A stretch of 64,000 nt of DNA from Aureococcus anophagefferens (Eukaryota > Sar > Pelagophyceae > Pelagomonadales > Pelagomonadaceae): positions 320,282 to 384,281 of the forward strand of contig NW_008705574.1 in the NCBI RefSeq assembly GCF_000186865.1, read 5' to 3'. This document shows positions 19,405-28,067 of the stretch, one piece after another. How positions within the stretch are numbered: position 1 is the stretch's first letter; each line of letters begins with the position of its first letter. The notes beneath the pieces were generated by a model, which was not told where the DNA came from, ran no database searches, and worked only from the letters and a program-made list of their open reading frames with translations. Made by a program: the position numbers and the translations under genes.

Positions 19405-20632
19405 TTATGGCGATGCGAACGCGTCGAGGATCGCGCCGATGTTCGTCGCCGCGAGCTCGTGGGCCGCGAAGGCGACGTTCATGAGCTCCGCGACGGCCGA
19501 CGCGTCGGCGACGAGCGCGTCGGCGACGCCGTGGCGCGCGAGCACGGGCCGCAGGACGCCGCGCCAGGCGCTCCGCCGCGGGTCGTCGGCGAGCGACCCG
19601 TCGGCCGCGAGGAGCCCCGCGGCCGCGAGCGCGGCCGCGGCGTCGTCCGCGGCGCCGCGCGGCAGCCCCGCGCGGTCCCCCAGGAACGCGCCGTCGACGG
19701 CGCGGGGCGGGACGCGCAGCTCGACGGCCGCTCTCCCCGCGGCGCGGAGCAGCGCGACGTTCGCCGCCGCCGCGCGCGCCGTCTGGGCGTCCCGCGGCAT
19801 GTGGTCGAAGACCGCGACGCGCGGGAACTTCGGGTTCCTGTGTGGGAATCAAATCTTCAACCCGACTTCAATGTGAGCGTATTTGAAAGTTTCGACGCGA
19901 GCTCTTCGGCTCTGCTTCGAGAACTCGACGAGAGCGATCAATTCGTCCAAAAATCAGCCGAATCGACTTCGATTTGGCCGAGCTAGAGAATTTCAAAGTT
20001 TGGTCGGGACGTCCCAAACCAGTGGTTGATTTCCACACAGGCGGGTTCGCCGCGAGGAACTCGAGCTCCCGCGGCGCCAGCGCCATGATCGCGCAGCAGA
20101 CGGCGTCGAGCGCGACGAAGCGCGTGAGGTGCAGGACGAAGGCGCCGCCGTTGGACGCGCCGAACGCCGCGACGCGCAGCGCCCCGCGGCCGCCGAGCGC
20201 CGCCGCGAGCGCGTCGAGGACCGCGGCGACGCGCGGGCCGTCGGCCTCCGGGCTCCAGGCCTTGCGGCTCCGGTCCAGCGACGAGACCGCGGCGACGGCG
20301 TAGCCGCGGGCGCTCGCCGCTCGCACGATCGCGACCTCTTCGGGCAGGCCGACGCCGCCGGCGACCTCGTCGCCGCGGAACCAGTCGTAGGCGCCGTGGC
20401 ACATGCCGTGGGCGACGAAGAGCAGGCCCGTGCAGCGTTCCGGCCGCACGTACCACACCTCGACGCCCGCGATGGTTTGCTTTCCAAAACCCAGGGGAAG
20501 TCGGACTGGCGGCGCCGGCGGCGGCGGCGGCGGTGCGACGGCGGCCTGCTTCTTTTTTCGGGTCGGTGCGGGCGCCGGCGCGGGCGCCGGCGCGTCGCGC
20601 GACGCGAGGAACTCCTTGAAGCTGCTCGGCAT
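19405..20632 (-). CDS. Alpha/beta-hydrolase-like protein, introner-interrupted
   Basis: Exon 1 is 20039-20632 and exon 2 is 19405-19827 (338 residues) with a GT-AG intron of 211 bp made of an introner. After a Pro/Ala-rich start, the hydrolase core shows G-L-L-F-V-A-H-G-M-C-H-G-A-Y-D-W (oxyanion His-Gly region) and V-A-A-F-G-A-S-N-G-G-A-F-V (nucleophile elbow G-A-S-N-G-G, Ser expected). A late His in V-F-D-H-M-P-R lies in exon 2. The substrate is unknown. If the intron instead matched the 8-bp duplication exactly, it would have a GA donor. The chosen GT sits inside the element end and the AG just beyond the second duplication, giving A-N-P-P-F instead of A-N-P-K-F. It is convergent with the EGF gene. 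Confidence 0.75.
19830..20048 (-). mobile_element. Introner element (family 1, copy 1)
   Basis: The element body is 19838-20040 (203 bp), flanked by a 7-of-8 direct repeat (gaacccgc / gaacccga on the gene strand). The inverted ends are ctgtgtggaaatcaa and, from the other side, ctgtgtgggaatcaaa. It carries the core tccaaaaatcagccgaa and is roughly 85-90% identical by eye to the copy at 34237-34439, without gaps and with the same length. It lies in the opposite orientation relative to its host gene, so both strands of this element can act as an intron. Confidence 0.9.
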
Positions 20633-20648
20633 GAGTTGCTAGCCCATC

Positions 20649-20735
20649 GTGGGCTGCTGCATCGGTGGGGCAAGCTCGATGCCGTCCATCTTGGGCTGCA
20701 TCGGAGGGGCAAGGTTTGCGATGCCACAGCAAGCC
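20649..20735. repeat. Imperfect direct repeat in divergent intergenic region
   Basis: Between the hydrolase start (20632) and the J-domain gene start (20842), the block gggctgctgcatcggtgggg...gatgcc near 20649 recurs near 20692 as gggctgcatcggaggggcaa...gatgcc. The two copies are about 43 bp apart and differ by a few bases and small indels. They may be duplicated promoter sites. Nothing else is evident in this 209-bp gap. Confidence 0.55.
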
Positions 20736-20841
20736 CGAGTTTTTGAGCGCGACTCGAGCGCGAGCCGACCTGCGACGAGCCTCTGTCGCGCCGCTCGACC
20801 CGCCGCCGTACGACCGCCACCGCACGACCACACGCGCCACC

Positions 20842-23349
20842 ATGGCGTCCGCGGACCCCTGGGCCGCGCTGCGCGAGTGGGTCGCGCTCCTGCCCGTCGT
20901 CGAGGACTTTGGCCTCGACGACGCGCTCCTCGACCTCCTCTTCGAGGAGGCCGCGCGCGTCGAGGACCACAACGCCAAGGAGGGCGTCACGAACAAGACC
21001 AAGAAGACGTGGGACGGCCTGAGTAAGCAGCTCGAGGACGCGCGCAAGCTCGAGGCGAAGAAGAAGCGCGCGTCGTCGTCCAAGGTCAAGGCCAAGGCCG
21101 GCGAGGAGGAGAAAAAGGAGGAGAAGGCGACGCTGGGCGTCAAGGAGCTCACGAAGCTCCTCAAGGCCGTGGAGACGCGCTACGGCGCCGAGTACTCCGC
21201 GGGCGCGGCCGCGGGCAAGGCGCTCGCCGAGGCGAGCGACGCCGTGACGGCGTCCATCGCCAAGCTCTACCGGCGCCGCGCGCGCGACCTGCACCCGGAC
21301 CGGAACCAGGGGAAGCCCGACGCGCGCGAGCGCTTCGACCGCTTCCAGCGGTCGTCGGCGGTGCTCAAGAACACGGGCCACCGCCTGCGCTACTTCAAGG
21401 AGATGCGCGCGGCGCACGCCGCCAAGGGCTACGACGTGACGCAGCTCGAGCTCAACCGCTACATGTGGCACAGCATGTGGATGGAGAGGAACCTCGAAGC
21501 GCTGGGCTTCGGCGAGGACGCGCCGGAGCGGCCCCTCATGATCCAGTCCGAGGAGGCCATGCAGTCGCCTCTGAAGCCGACGGTGCTCCGCGAGTCCGTC
21601 GTCGGCGACGCCGCCAAGTTCGTCGTCGTGGAGCTGAAGCTCCCGGCCAAGTTCCTCGAGGCCGTGCGCGCCGTCGAGTGCGTCGCGGAGATGATCTCGG
21701 GCGACGGCGTCCTCGAGAACGTCTCCGCGCCGCTGCTCGTCGACGACCTCGCGAACTGGGCCGGCGAGACGCATTTGGTCGGCACGGCCACGGTGCCGAG
21801 CCTCGGCGCGGGCGGCTGGGACATCACGTGGCGCGTCGGCGTCGCCAAGTCCACGGGCGAGATGAGCTGGTCGTCGCCGTCGGCCGGCGCCTACGTCGAG
21901 GTCGTCGACGCGAAGCGCCGCGAGCGCGAGCTCGTCGCGCTCCAGCACGTCGACACGTGCGTCAAGCACACGCAGCACCTCGAGCGCCTCCTCGCCGAGG
22001 CCGAGGGCTGGGGCGGCCTGGCCGACGCGGACCTCGACCGGGCCGCGGCCCAGCTCGAGCGGGCGATCACGCGCTGCGCGGGCGCGGCGAACCGCGCGTT
22101 CGGCGCGCCCGGCGCGTCCGTGCTCGTGGGCAACGCGCGCCGCGCCGTGGACCGGGCCAAGCCCGTCCACGGGCGGCTCGAGGACCGGCGGGCCATGCGC
22201 CTCAAGCGCAAGGTGCGCCGCGACTTCGCGAACGACGCGCGCGACCGCGTCTGGTCGGGGACCTTCGGGTCGTGGATCGCGGCCGTCACCGCCGAGGACC
22301 TCGAGCGGTCCCACGGCGACGCGAACCGCCTCTTCCAGGCGCTCGTGGACGTCGACTGGGCGACGGACGTCGAGCTGGACCTCGCCGCGGAGCGGGGCAC
22401 GTCGCTCTTCTCGCGGCGGAACGTCGACAAGCTCCGCGACGCCGCGCAGGCGTACCGCGACAAGGCCGACGAGCAGCGGCGCGAGCGGGAGGCGGCGGCG
22501 GCGGCGGCGAAGCGCTTCGACGCGCGCGCCGAGGCCGCGGCGGAGCGGCGCCGCCGCGAGGAGAGCGAGCGCTTCGACCGCGAGATGGCCTTCTTCAAGG
22601 CGCAGCAGGAGGCGACGGCCGTCTTCGCGCGGCGCGAGGAGGAAACCGCCGACGACGGCTTCCCGGCCTACGACGCCGCGGCCTTCGAGGGCCCGCCGGC
22701 GCCGCCGGCGCCCGTCGCGCCGCCGGCGCCGGCGCCCGCGGCGCCGGCCTACCCGGCCTACGCGCCCGAGGTCTCGCCCGAGGCGGACGTCGCGGGCGCG
22801 GGCGACGACCTCTACTGCCCGATCACGCACGAGCTCTTCGGCGACCCCGTCGTCCTCGCCGGCGACGGCCACACCTACGAGCGCCGGGCCATCACCGAGT
22901 GGTTCCAGCGCGGCAACGCCACGTCTCCGCTCACGTCCGCGCCTCTCGAGCCGAGCCAGCGCGCGCTCGTGCCCAACTACTCCGTGCGCCGCCTCGCGGA
23001 CGAGCACCGCGCGACGACGGCGGCCGCCGCCGCCGCGCCGCCGGCGCTCCGGGCCCTGCGGGCGCTCTCGGCGCCGCCGCCGCCCGTCGCGGCGCCGCCG
23101 CGCGCCGCCGCGCCCGTCGTGTCGCCGCCGTCGTCGCCCGCGGGCGTGGCGGGCGACCTCGCGCGCTTCCTCGACGCCCTCGACCTCGGCCGCGACGCGC
23201 GCCGGACCCTCGAGGCCCAGTGCGTCGAGAACGAGATCCTCGACTTCGACACCGCGAAGCTCATCTCCGCGGAGGACTGGCGCGACTGCGGCGTCAAGGT
23301 CGGCACGCGCAAGAAGATCCTCCACGCCTTCGCGTCCTACAATCGGTAG
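20842..23349 (+). CDS. J-domain + U-box + C-terminal SAM-like protein (putative chaperone-linked E3 ligase)
   Basis: 835 residues from an ATG in strong context (cacc-atg-g). A J domain centres on the H-P-D triad at residues 151-153 (D-L-H-P-D-R-N-Q-G-K), with the preceding Lys/Arg helix and a following F-D-R-F-Q-R helix. A region of about 480 residues follows, ending in coiled coil (Glu/Arg/Ala-rich). A U-box at about 655-730 reads D-L-Y-C-P-I-T-H-E-L-F-G-D-P-V-V, then G-H-T-Y-E-R-R-A-I-T-E-W. A C-terminal SAM-like helical domain (F-L-D-A-L-D-L-G to G-T-R-K-K-I-L-H-A-F) closes it. J domains stimulate Hsp70 and U-boxes recruit E2 enzymes, so one chain may link Hsp70 clients to ubiquitination, as CHIP does through TPR. 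That role is inferred. Confidence 0.85.
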   Translation: MASADPWAALREWVALLPVVEDFGLDDALLDLLFEEAARVEDHNAKEGVTNKTKKTWDGLSKQLEDARKLEAKKKRASSSKVKAKAGEEEKKEEKATLGVKELTKLLKAVETRYGAEYSAGAAAGKALAEASDAVTASIAKLYRRRARDLHPDRNQGKPDARERFDRFQRSSAVLKNTGHRLRYFKEMRAAHAAKGYDVTQLELNRYMWHSMWMERNLEALGFGEDAPERPLMIQSEEAMQSPLKPTVLRESVVGDAAKFVVVELKLPAKFLEAVRAVECVAEMISGDGVLENVSAPLLVDDLANWAGETHLVGTATVPSLGAGGWDITWRVGVAKSTGEMSWSSPSAGAYVEVVDAKRRERELVALQHVDTCVKHTQHLERLLAEAEGWGGLADADLDRAAAQLERAITRCAGAANRAFGAPGASVLVGNARRAVDRAKPVHGRLEDRRAMRLKRKVRRDFANDARDRVWSGTFGSWIAAVTAEDLERSHGDANRLFQALVDVDWATDVELDLAAERGTSLFSRRNVDKLRDAAQAYRDKADEQRREREAAAAAAKRFDARAEAAAERRRREESERFDREMAFFKAQQEATAVFARREEETADDGFPAYDAAAFEGPPAPPAPVAPPAPAPAAPAYPAYAPEVSPEADVAGAGDDLYCPITHELFGDPVVLAGDGHTYERRAITEWFQRGNATSPLTSAPLEPSQRALVPNYSVRRLADEHRATTAAAAAAPPALRALRALSAPPPPVAAPPRAAAPVVSPPSSPAGVAGDLARFLDALDLGRDARRTLEAQCVENEILDFDTAKLISAEDWRDCGVKVGTRKKILHAFASYNR

Positions 23350-23402
23350 TAAGGACGGCCGCAAGGAAGCGCCCAGGGTGGCGGGAAGGCGCGTCGAGAT
23401 CG

Positions 23403-25062
23403 CTAGGCGTCGGGCGCGCGCGCGTAGTACTCGCCGGCCTTGGATCGCGCCGTCGCGCTGACGGTGTTCGAGAAGTTCGCACCCGTGAACCAGTTCCTCC
23501 CCTTGCCGATGCTCTCGAGGAACCTACCAAGCATGACGGTGACGATTTCCTCGTCGTTTTCCCAGCCCACATCTCTCGAAAATCGTCACGGCCACACAGG
23601 ACGCTGCGAGGAACGGCCGCATACCGATGAACGTGCCGCGCGCGAACAGCTCGCGGAGCTCGGCCGCCGCGTCGTCGCCGAGTTCGTCGCCGCTCGCCGC
23701 GTGGGCCCAGAGCTCCGCGCGCGCCGTCGCGCCCAGCGCCGTCTTGCGCCAGACGCGGGCCCGCGGGGCGACCTCGGGATCGGGCGGCGCGGCGGGCGGC
23801 GGCGCGGCGGGCCGGGCCGCGAAGCGCCCCGCGACGGACGCCCGGAGGTCTTCGAACGCCTCGCTGGTCCGCGGGGCCCTCGCGCGCGGCTCCCTCGGCG
23901 GCTCCGGCGGCGCGCCGACGTCGAGGCGCGCGCGCCGGGCCTCGTCGAGGCCCCGGGCGGGCGCGTCCGCGCGCGCCGGGTGGACGGCGCACGCGCGCGC
24001 GAGGCGGCCCAGCGCGGCGAGCGCGGCCGCGGCCCTCGCCGGCCGCCGCTCGTCGCCGGAGAGGAGCCTCGCCCGGGCGTCGTCGACGAGCCGGCGCGCG
24101 TCGCGCTCCGCGTCCGCGACCTCGCGGTCCTCCCACTCGACGAGCCGCGCGATCTTCGCGCAGCGCGCGCTCCCCGCGGCGGCGACCGGCCGCGGCGGCG
24201 GCGGCGGCCGCGGCGGCGCCCAGCGCGCGAGGGCCGCGGCGCAGGCGGCGAGCGCTCCGCGCGCGTCCGGCGCGAGCCGCGCGGCCGCGACCGCGGCGAC
24301 GGCGTCGAAGAGGTCGAAGGCCGGGTGGAAGCGGCACTTGACCTCGCGGAGCGAGTCCAGGGAAACGAGCTCGAAGGGTTCGCGGTCGCCGCCGAGCGCT
24401 TTGGCGACGTCCGACGCCGCGCCGACGGCGGCCCCGAGCGCCGGCAGGCACGCGTCGACGAGCGCCGCGTCCGCGCGGTGCGCCGCGTCCGCGCGGTCGC
24501 GCCGCGCGGCGCGCCGGCGCGCCGCGAGGCCGGAGCGCGCGCGCGCGAGCGCGCGGACCGCCTCGACGCGCCCGGGCCGCGCCGCGCGGACCGGGTGCGC
24601 CGCGGGGGCGCCCGCGAGGACGTCCGCGAGCGCCGCGAGCCGCGCCGCCGGCCACGCGTCGCCCGCGTCGTCGAGGATCGCGCGCGCGAGGCCGTCGTCG
24701 CCGACGAGGCCGAAGAGGAAGCCCGGGCGGCGCAGGGCCTCGCCGAGGCCGCGCGCCGCGAGCCGCGCGGCCCCGAGCGAGCCGAGGTCGAGGAAGCCGA
24801 GCGCGTGCGCGCGCGCGTCCTCCGGCAGCGCGGCCAGGCGGCCCGGGCCGGGGCCGCGCGGCGCCGCCGCCGACGGCGCCGCGAAGCGCAGCAACGCCGG
24901 CGCCGCGGCCGCCGCGAGCCCGCGCAGCAGCGCCGCGTCGACGTCGTCGCCGCCGAGCAGGTCGTCGACGGCGCCGGCGCCGGGCAGCCGCGCGCGCCAG
25001 GACCGCTCGAAGGCCTTGAGCCGCATCCTCGCGCCCATGCCGTCCATGGCGGCGGCGTGCAT
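23403..25062 (-). CDS. F-box-like Ala-rich protein with short introner intron
   Basis: Exon 1 is 23615-25062 and exon 2 is 23403-23523 (522 residues). The 91-bp intron 23524-23614 has GT and AG ends, and removing it restores the frame: ...G-M-R-P joins F-L-E-S-I-G-K-G-R-N-W-F and ends ...A-R-A-P-D-A. Near residues 75-112 is an F-box-like helix set (L-A-A-L-P-E-D-A-R-A-H-A-L-G-F-L-D-L-G-S-L). The rest is Ala/Arg-rich and helical, perhaps degenerate repeats, with a Pro-rich linker. F-box proteins bring substrates to SCF ligases; the match is by eye and weak. The start at 25062 is the first of several Met codons (M-H-A-A-A-M-D-G-M). Confidence 0.6.
23516..23614 (-). mobile_element. Short introner-like element (83 bp) with 8-bp duplication
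   Basis: The body is 23524-23606, flanked by perfect direct repeats gttcctcg (23607-23614 and 23516-23523, gene strand). The donor GT is the first two bases of the first repeat; the acceptor tag ends the element. The ends share an imperfect inverted repeat around gtgacgattt (read inward from both sides). It lacks the long core of the 178-203-bp introners. Its middle (ttcgagagatg...gctggg...aaacgac) closely matches the small intron at 54825-54879. Confidence 0.75.
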
Positions 25063-25081
25063 GCTGCCCGGAGAAGCGGTG

Positions 25082-25220
25082 CGTGGGCAGCCTCCGCGGA
25101 GCTGCTGGCACTGCGGTCGACGCGCGGGTGTGGGCAGCCGCTGCGGAGCTCCGGAGCTGGCGCCGCGGTCGACGCGCGGGTGTGGGCAGCCTTGCGAAGC
25201 CGCGGAGATCGTTGCGGAAG
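25082..25220. repeat. Degenerate tandem repeat upstream of the F-box-like gene
   Basis: About 2.7 imperfect units of about 50 bp: gtgggcagcc...gcggagct...gcggtcgacgcgcgggt appears from 25082, again from 25130, and partly from 25182. It occupies most of the space between the F-box-like start and the dioxygenase stop (25272). Possibly a promoter repeat; no gene is seen. Confidence 0.65.
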
Positions 25221-25271
25221 GCTCGCGCGCCGGAGACGGTCAACATCAACCAGTTGACATCAACGATTACT

Positions 25272-26339
25272 TCATCTACTAGCGGCCGCGACCGTCTCGG
25301 CCGGGTAGGACCCGATCCGCCCGCCGAAGCGGTCCTCGTAGAGCGAGAGCGGGATGCATCGAAAGTCGAGGCTCACGCGCGTCGCGCCCGTCGCGTTGGG
25401 TACCGTGTGGTGTTTGCAGTGCTCGCCGTCGAAGCGGTAGCAGTCGCCGTAGTGCAGGTCGAGGGGCGCGGCGTCGTCGGCGCCGGGCGCGGACTCGACG
25501 TAGAGCGAGCTCGTGCCGGCGGCCCGCGTGAGCGGCACCCAGAAGTTGATCTCCTGTCCCGTGTGCCCGTCGTAGTCGCCGTCGCGGTGCGGCGCCCCCA
25601 GCGCCCGCGGACCCGGGAAGTGCAGGCGCAGCGTCGGCGGGCACTGGTAGGCCACGCCCTCGCCGACGACGGGCACGACGACGTCCGCGACGAAGGCCCG
25701 GAACGCGGCGACGAACGCGCCGTAGGCCGGCGTGCCGCGGAACGCGCGGATGTGCTCCCGGCGCCGCGCCGCGAGGGCCCGCCAGCGCCGCGGCAGCTTC
25801 CGGCACCGCGCGAGCGCGCAGAGCAGCGCGGGGCACGCCGGCGGCGGGTCGTCGGGGGAAGGGTGAGTCCACCGCTCGTGCGCGGCTTTCAGCGGGAAGC
25901 CCGCCTCGACGCCGAGGACGCCCCGGACGGCCGCGGCGAGGTCGTGGCGCGAGGCGTCGTAGCGGATCGCGAGCGCGGACCGGCGGCGCTCGTCGAGGCG
26001 CGGCGGCGGGCCGCGCGGACGGCGCGCGGCGCGGACGCGCGCCGCCGCCGCCGCGTACTTACCGCGGACGCGCGCCCAGCCCGCGGGCGGCGCGGGCGGC
26101 CGCGCCGCGGCGAGCGCGGCGAACGCCGCGGCGTAGGCGGCGTCCGCGGCCTCGAGGCGCGGCGGCACGAAGCGCGACAGCGACGCGCCCTTGCGGCCGC
26201 GCTCGAGCGCCTGGGCGTGGTCGAAGAAGGCCTGCACGGCGAGCGGGAAGACCAGCTTCTTCGCGACGTCGGCGGCGGGCGGCGTGCTGCATGCAGGCAT
26301 CGCAGGGTTCGCTATCTTAGTTGCCGGCGCGGCGGCCAT
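25272..26339 (-). CDS. 2-oxoglutarate/Fe(II)-dependent dioxygenase-like protein
   Basis: 355 residues from the ATG at 26339. The C-terminal 130 residues form the double-stranded beta-helix core. The metal motif is H251-R-D253 in G-A-P-H-R-D-G-D-Y, followed by I-N-F-W-V-P-L-T, S-S-L-Y-V-E-S, the distal His in H-C-K-H-H-T-V-P-N and an Arg in T-R-V-S-L-D-F-R that would bind 2-oxoglutarate. The G-D-C-Y-R-F-D-G-E-H block resembles StrG-like and other small-molecule hydroxylases. The N-terminal 200 residues are Ala/Arg-rich and unassigned. The substrate is unknown. Its start is only 48 bp from the divergent glycosyltransferase start, so the two are probably co-regulated. Confidence 0.75.
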   Translation of the reverse strand: MAAAPATKIANPAMPACSTPPAADVAKKLVFPLAVQAFFDHAQALERGRKGASLSRFVPPRLEAADAAYAAAFAALAAARPPAPPAGWARVRGKYAAAAARVRAARRPRGPPPRLDERRRSALAIRYDASRHDLAAAVRGVLGVEAGFPLKAAHERWTHPSPDDPPPACPALLCALARCRKLPRRWRALAARRREHIRAFRGTPAYGAFVAAFRAFVADVVVPVVGEGVAYQCPPTLRLHFPGPRALGAPHRDGDYDGHTGQEINFWVPLTRAAGTSSLYVESAPGADDAAPLDLHYGDCYRFDGEHCKHHTVPNATGATRVSLDFRCIPLSLYEDRFGGRIGSYPAETVAAASR

Positions 26340-26387
26340 TGCGGTGGACTAAGGCACACGGCACTGCCTCAGCACTTGGCAAGGTCC
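26340..26387. promoter_or_regulatory. 48-bp divergent intergenic promoter
   Basis: Only 48 bp separate the dioxygenase ATG from the glycosyltransferase ATG. Core promoters must overlap each other or the neighbouring 5' ends. No TATA-like motif is visible. Confidence 0.45.
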
Positions 26388-27827
26388 ATGCCCTCGCCCG
26401 GGTTTGTCGCGGTCGCGTCGAGCGACGACGCGCCCTTCGACGCGGCGCTCGCCGCCGAGGGCGCGCGGGGCCTGGCGGCGGCGCGGACCGCGCGCGAGGG
26501 CTCCGGGCCGCGGTCGCTCGACGCGCTCGGCGTGGCGCTGCGCGTGGGCTGCGAGCTGCGCGTCCTCGACGGCAACGCGACGCTGGAGCTCCGCGCCGGC
26601 CGGCGGCGGCGGCGCTTCGACGTCGCCGCGCCCTGCGCCGGGCCCTGGCCGGCCTGCGGCCGCGGCGCGCCGGCGACGCCGCTGCTCTGCGCGGTGTCGT
26701 CGCCCCGGTCCGCCGCGCGGCGCGGCCGCGCGCCGCTGGCGCTCGTGACGTCCTACAGCGACTTCGGCTTCTTCCACACGTTCCTGCGCTGGGCGCTGAA
26801 CCGCCTCTGCCACGCGGACCTGCGGGGCCTGCCGACGTACGCCTTCGTGGGCGCCCCGCTCGCGCGCGGCGCGCCGCCGCGCGCGCCGGGCTGCCCGAGC
26901 GCCGTCGAGGAGCGCCTGGGCCACACGTCCAAGGCGCTGAGCCTCTACGCCCTCGGCGTCCTGGGCGTCGCCGACGCGCTGCTGTTCCTGGACAGCGACG
27001 CCTGGGTCGCGGGAGCGGCGTTCGGGCGCCCGTTCCTGGAGACCTTCGCCGCGGCCGCGCGGGGCGGCGAGGTCGCGCTGCCGGCGCCCTGCTACCGCCA
27101 GTTCTTCGGCGCCGCCGTGCTCCTCGCGACGGCGACGCCCTGGGCCGTCGGCTTCCTCGCGCGCTGGTTCCGGCTCCGGTCCGCGCCGCGGAAACGACCC
27201 CGGATCTCGCGGAACGCCAAACCTCCCTCTCTCGGTCGATTCGGCTGATGTTCGGACGAGTCGTTTTCTCTCGTCGACCTCGTTCCAGAGAGCTCAACAC
27301 CTGTGTCACATACGAACCCCTCTGAAGTCGCGTCGCGTAGCTTCGTTTTCCCGCCCAGGCTCCGGTGCGGCCCGAAGGACCAGCCGTCGCTCTGGCACCT
27401 CGTCCTCCGCGCGGCGGGCCGCGACGACGCGGCAGACGCCGTGCTCGGCGCCTACCACGACGCGCGCTGCGTCGACGCCGCCGGCGCGCTCACGAAGCGC
27501 GACTGCGCGTGCGCGCCGGGAGGCGTGGTCTCGCGCGCGGACGCGACGTGCGGCTACTACGCGGCCTGGGACCGGGCGAACGCCGCGTTCCTCGGCGACG
27601 TCTTCGCCGGCGCCGTCAACGACACGGGGGTCCTCTACGAGGTCGCCGCGCCGCTCCTCGTGCCGGGCGGGCGCGTCGCGTACCTGCCGAACGCGGGGCG
27701 CCGGGACCCGCTCCTCTGCGGCGACACCGCGCCCCTCCGCCACGTCAAGTTCCTCCGCAAGGCCGACCGCGACCTCGACGCGCGCTGCGGCGCGCCGCCG
27801 CCGGGGCTCCTCTTCAAGGGGGACTAA
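26388..27827 (+). CDS. Putative glycosyltransferase with D-x-D motif, introner-interrupted
   Basis: Exon 1 is 26388-27172 and exon 2 is 27359-27827 (417 residues). Removing element plus one duplication gives a GC-AG intron and W-F-R-L-R-C-G-P-K. A GT donor six bases later would also stay in frame and add a second L-R. The central part has the pattern of a nucleotide-sugar glycosyltransferase: L-A-L-V-T-S-Y-S-D-F-G-F-F, H-T-S-K-A-L-S-L-Y-A-L, then A-L-L-F-L-D-S-D-A-W-V with the D-x-D metal site, and conserved Cys and Trp residues. The family is uncertain. The last 66 bp of coding sequence that matter here (27746-27811) are copied exactly at 32543-32608. Confidence 0.65.
27173..27366 (+). mobile_element. 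Introner element (third type, 178 bp)
   Basis: The body is 27181-27358, flanked by perfect 8-bp repeats gctccggt (27173-27180 and 27359-27366). The element ends with ccgcccag (acceptor). The ends are weakly inverted around ggaaacga. On the minus strand it contains a version of the shared core (gtccgaacatcagccgaatc), so relative to its host gene it lies core-reversed. The donor is GC from the duplication, or GT at 27179. Confidence 0.85.
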
Positions 27828-28067
27828 GGGGTGAGTCGAGTTGGAAATCCACCCTATGCTTCCGTGCCCACTGCAGTTTCCTCCTCGCAGGGTGCGTGCT
27901 CCCACTGCGTGGGGCGGCACTCATCCTGTCGTGATTTTCCTGGGTGCACTTTTAATCGAATTAGCTCATGAATGATGTCGCACTTAAACAATCCGGGCAT
28001 CCACCCTTGTTGATGAACTCGTGATGAACGCAGCTAAAATTCCAAGCGTGCAAAACTTGCCGCAGCG

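Noticed and set aside
19993..23364. 1123-residue minus-strand frame opposite the J-domain/U-box gene
   Set aside because: Antisense shadow; the plus strand encodes recognisable domains.
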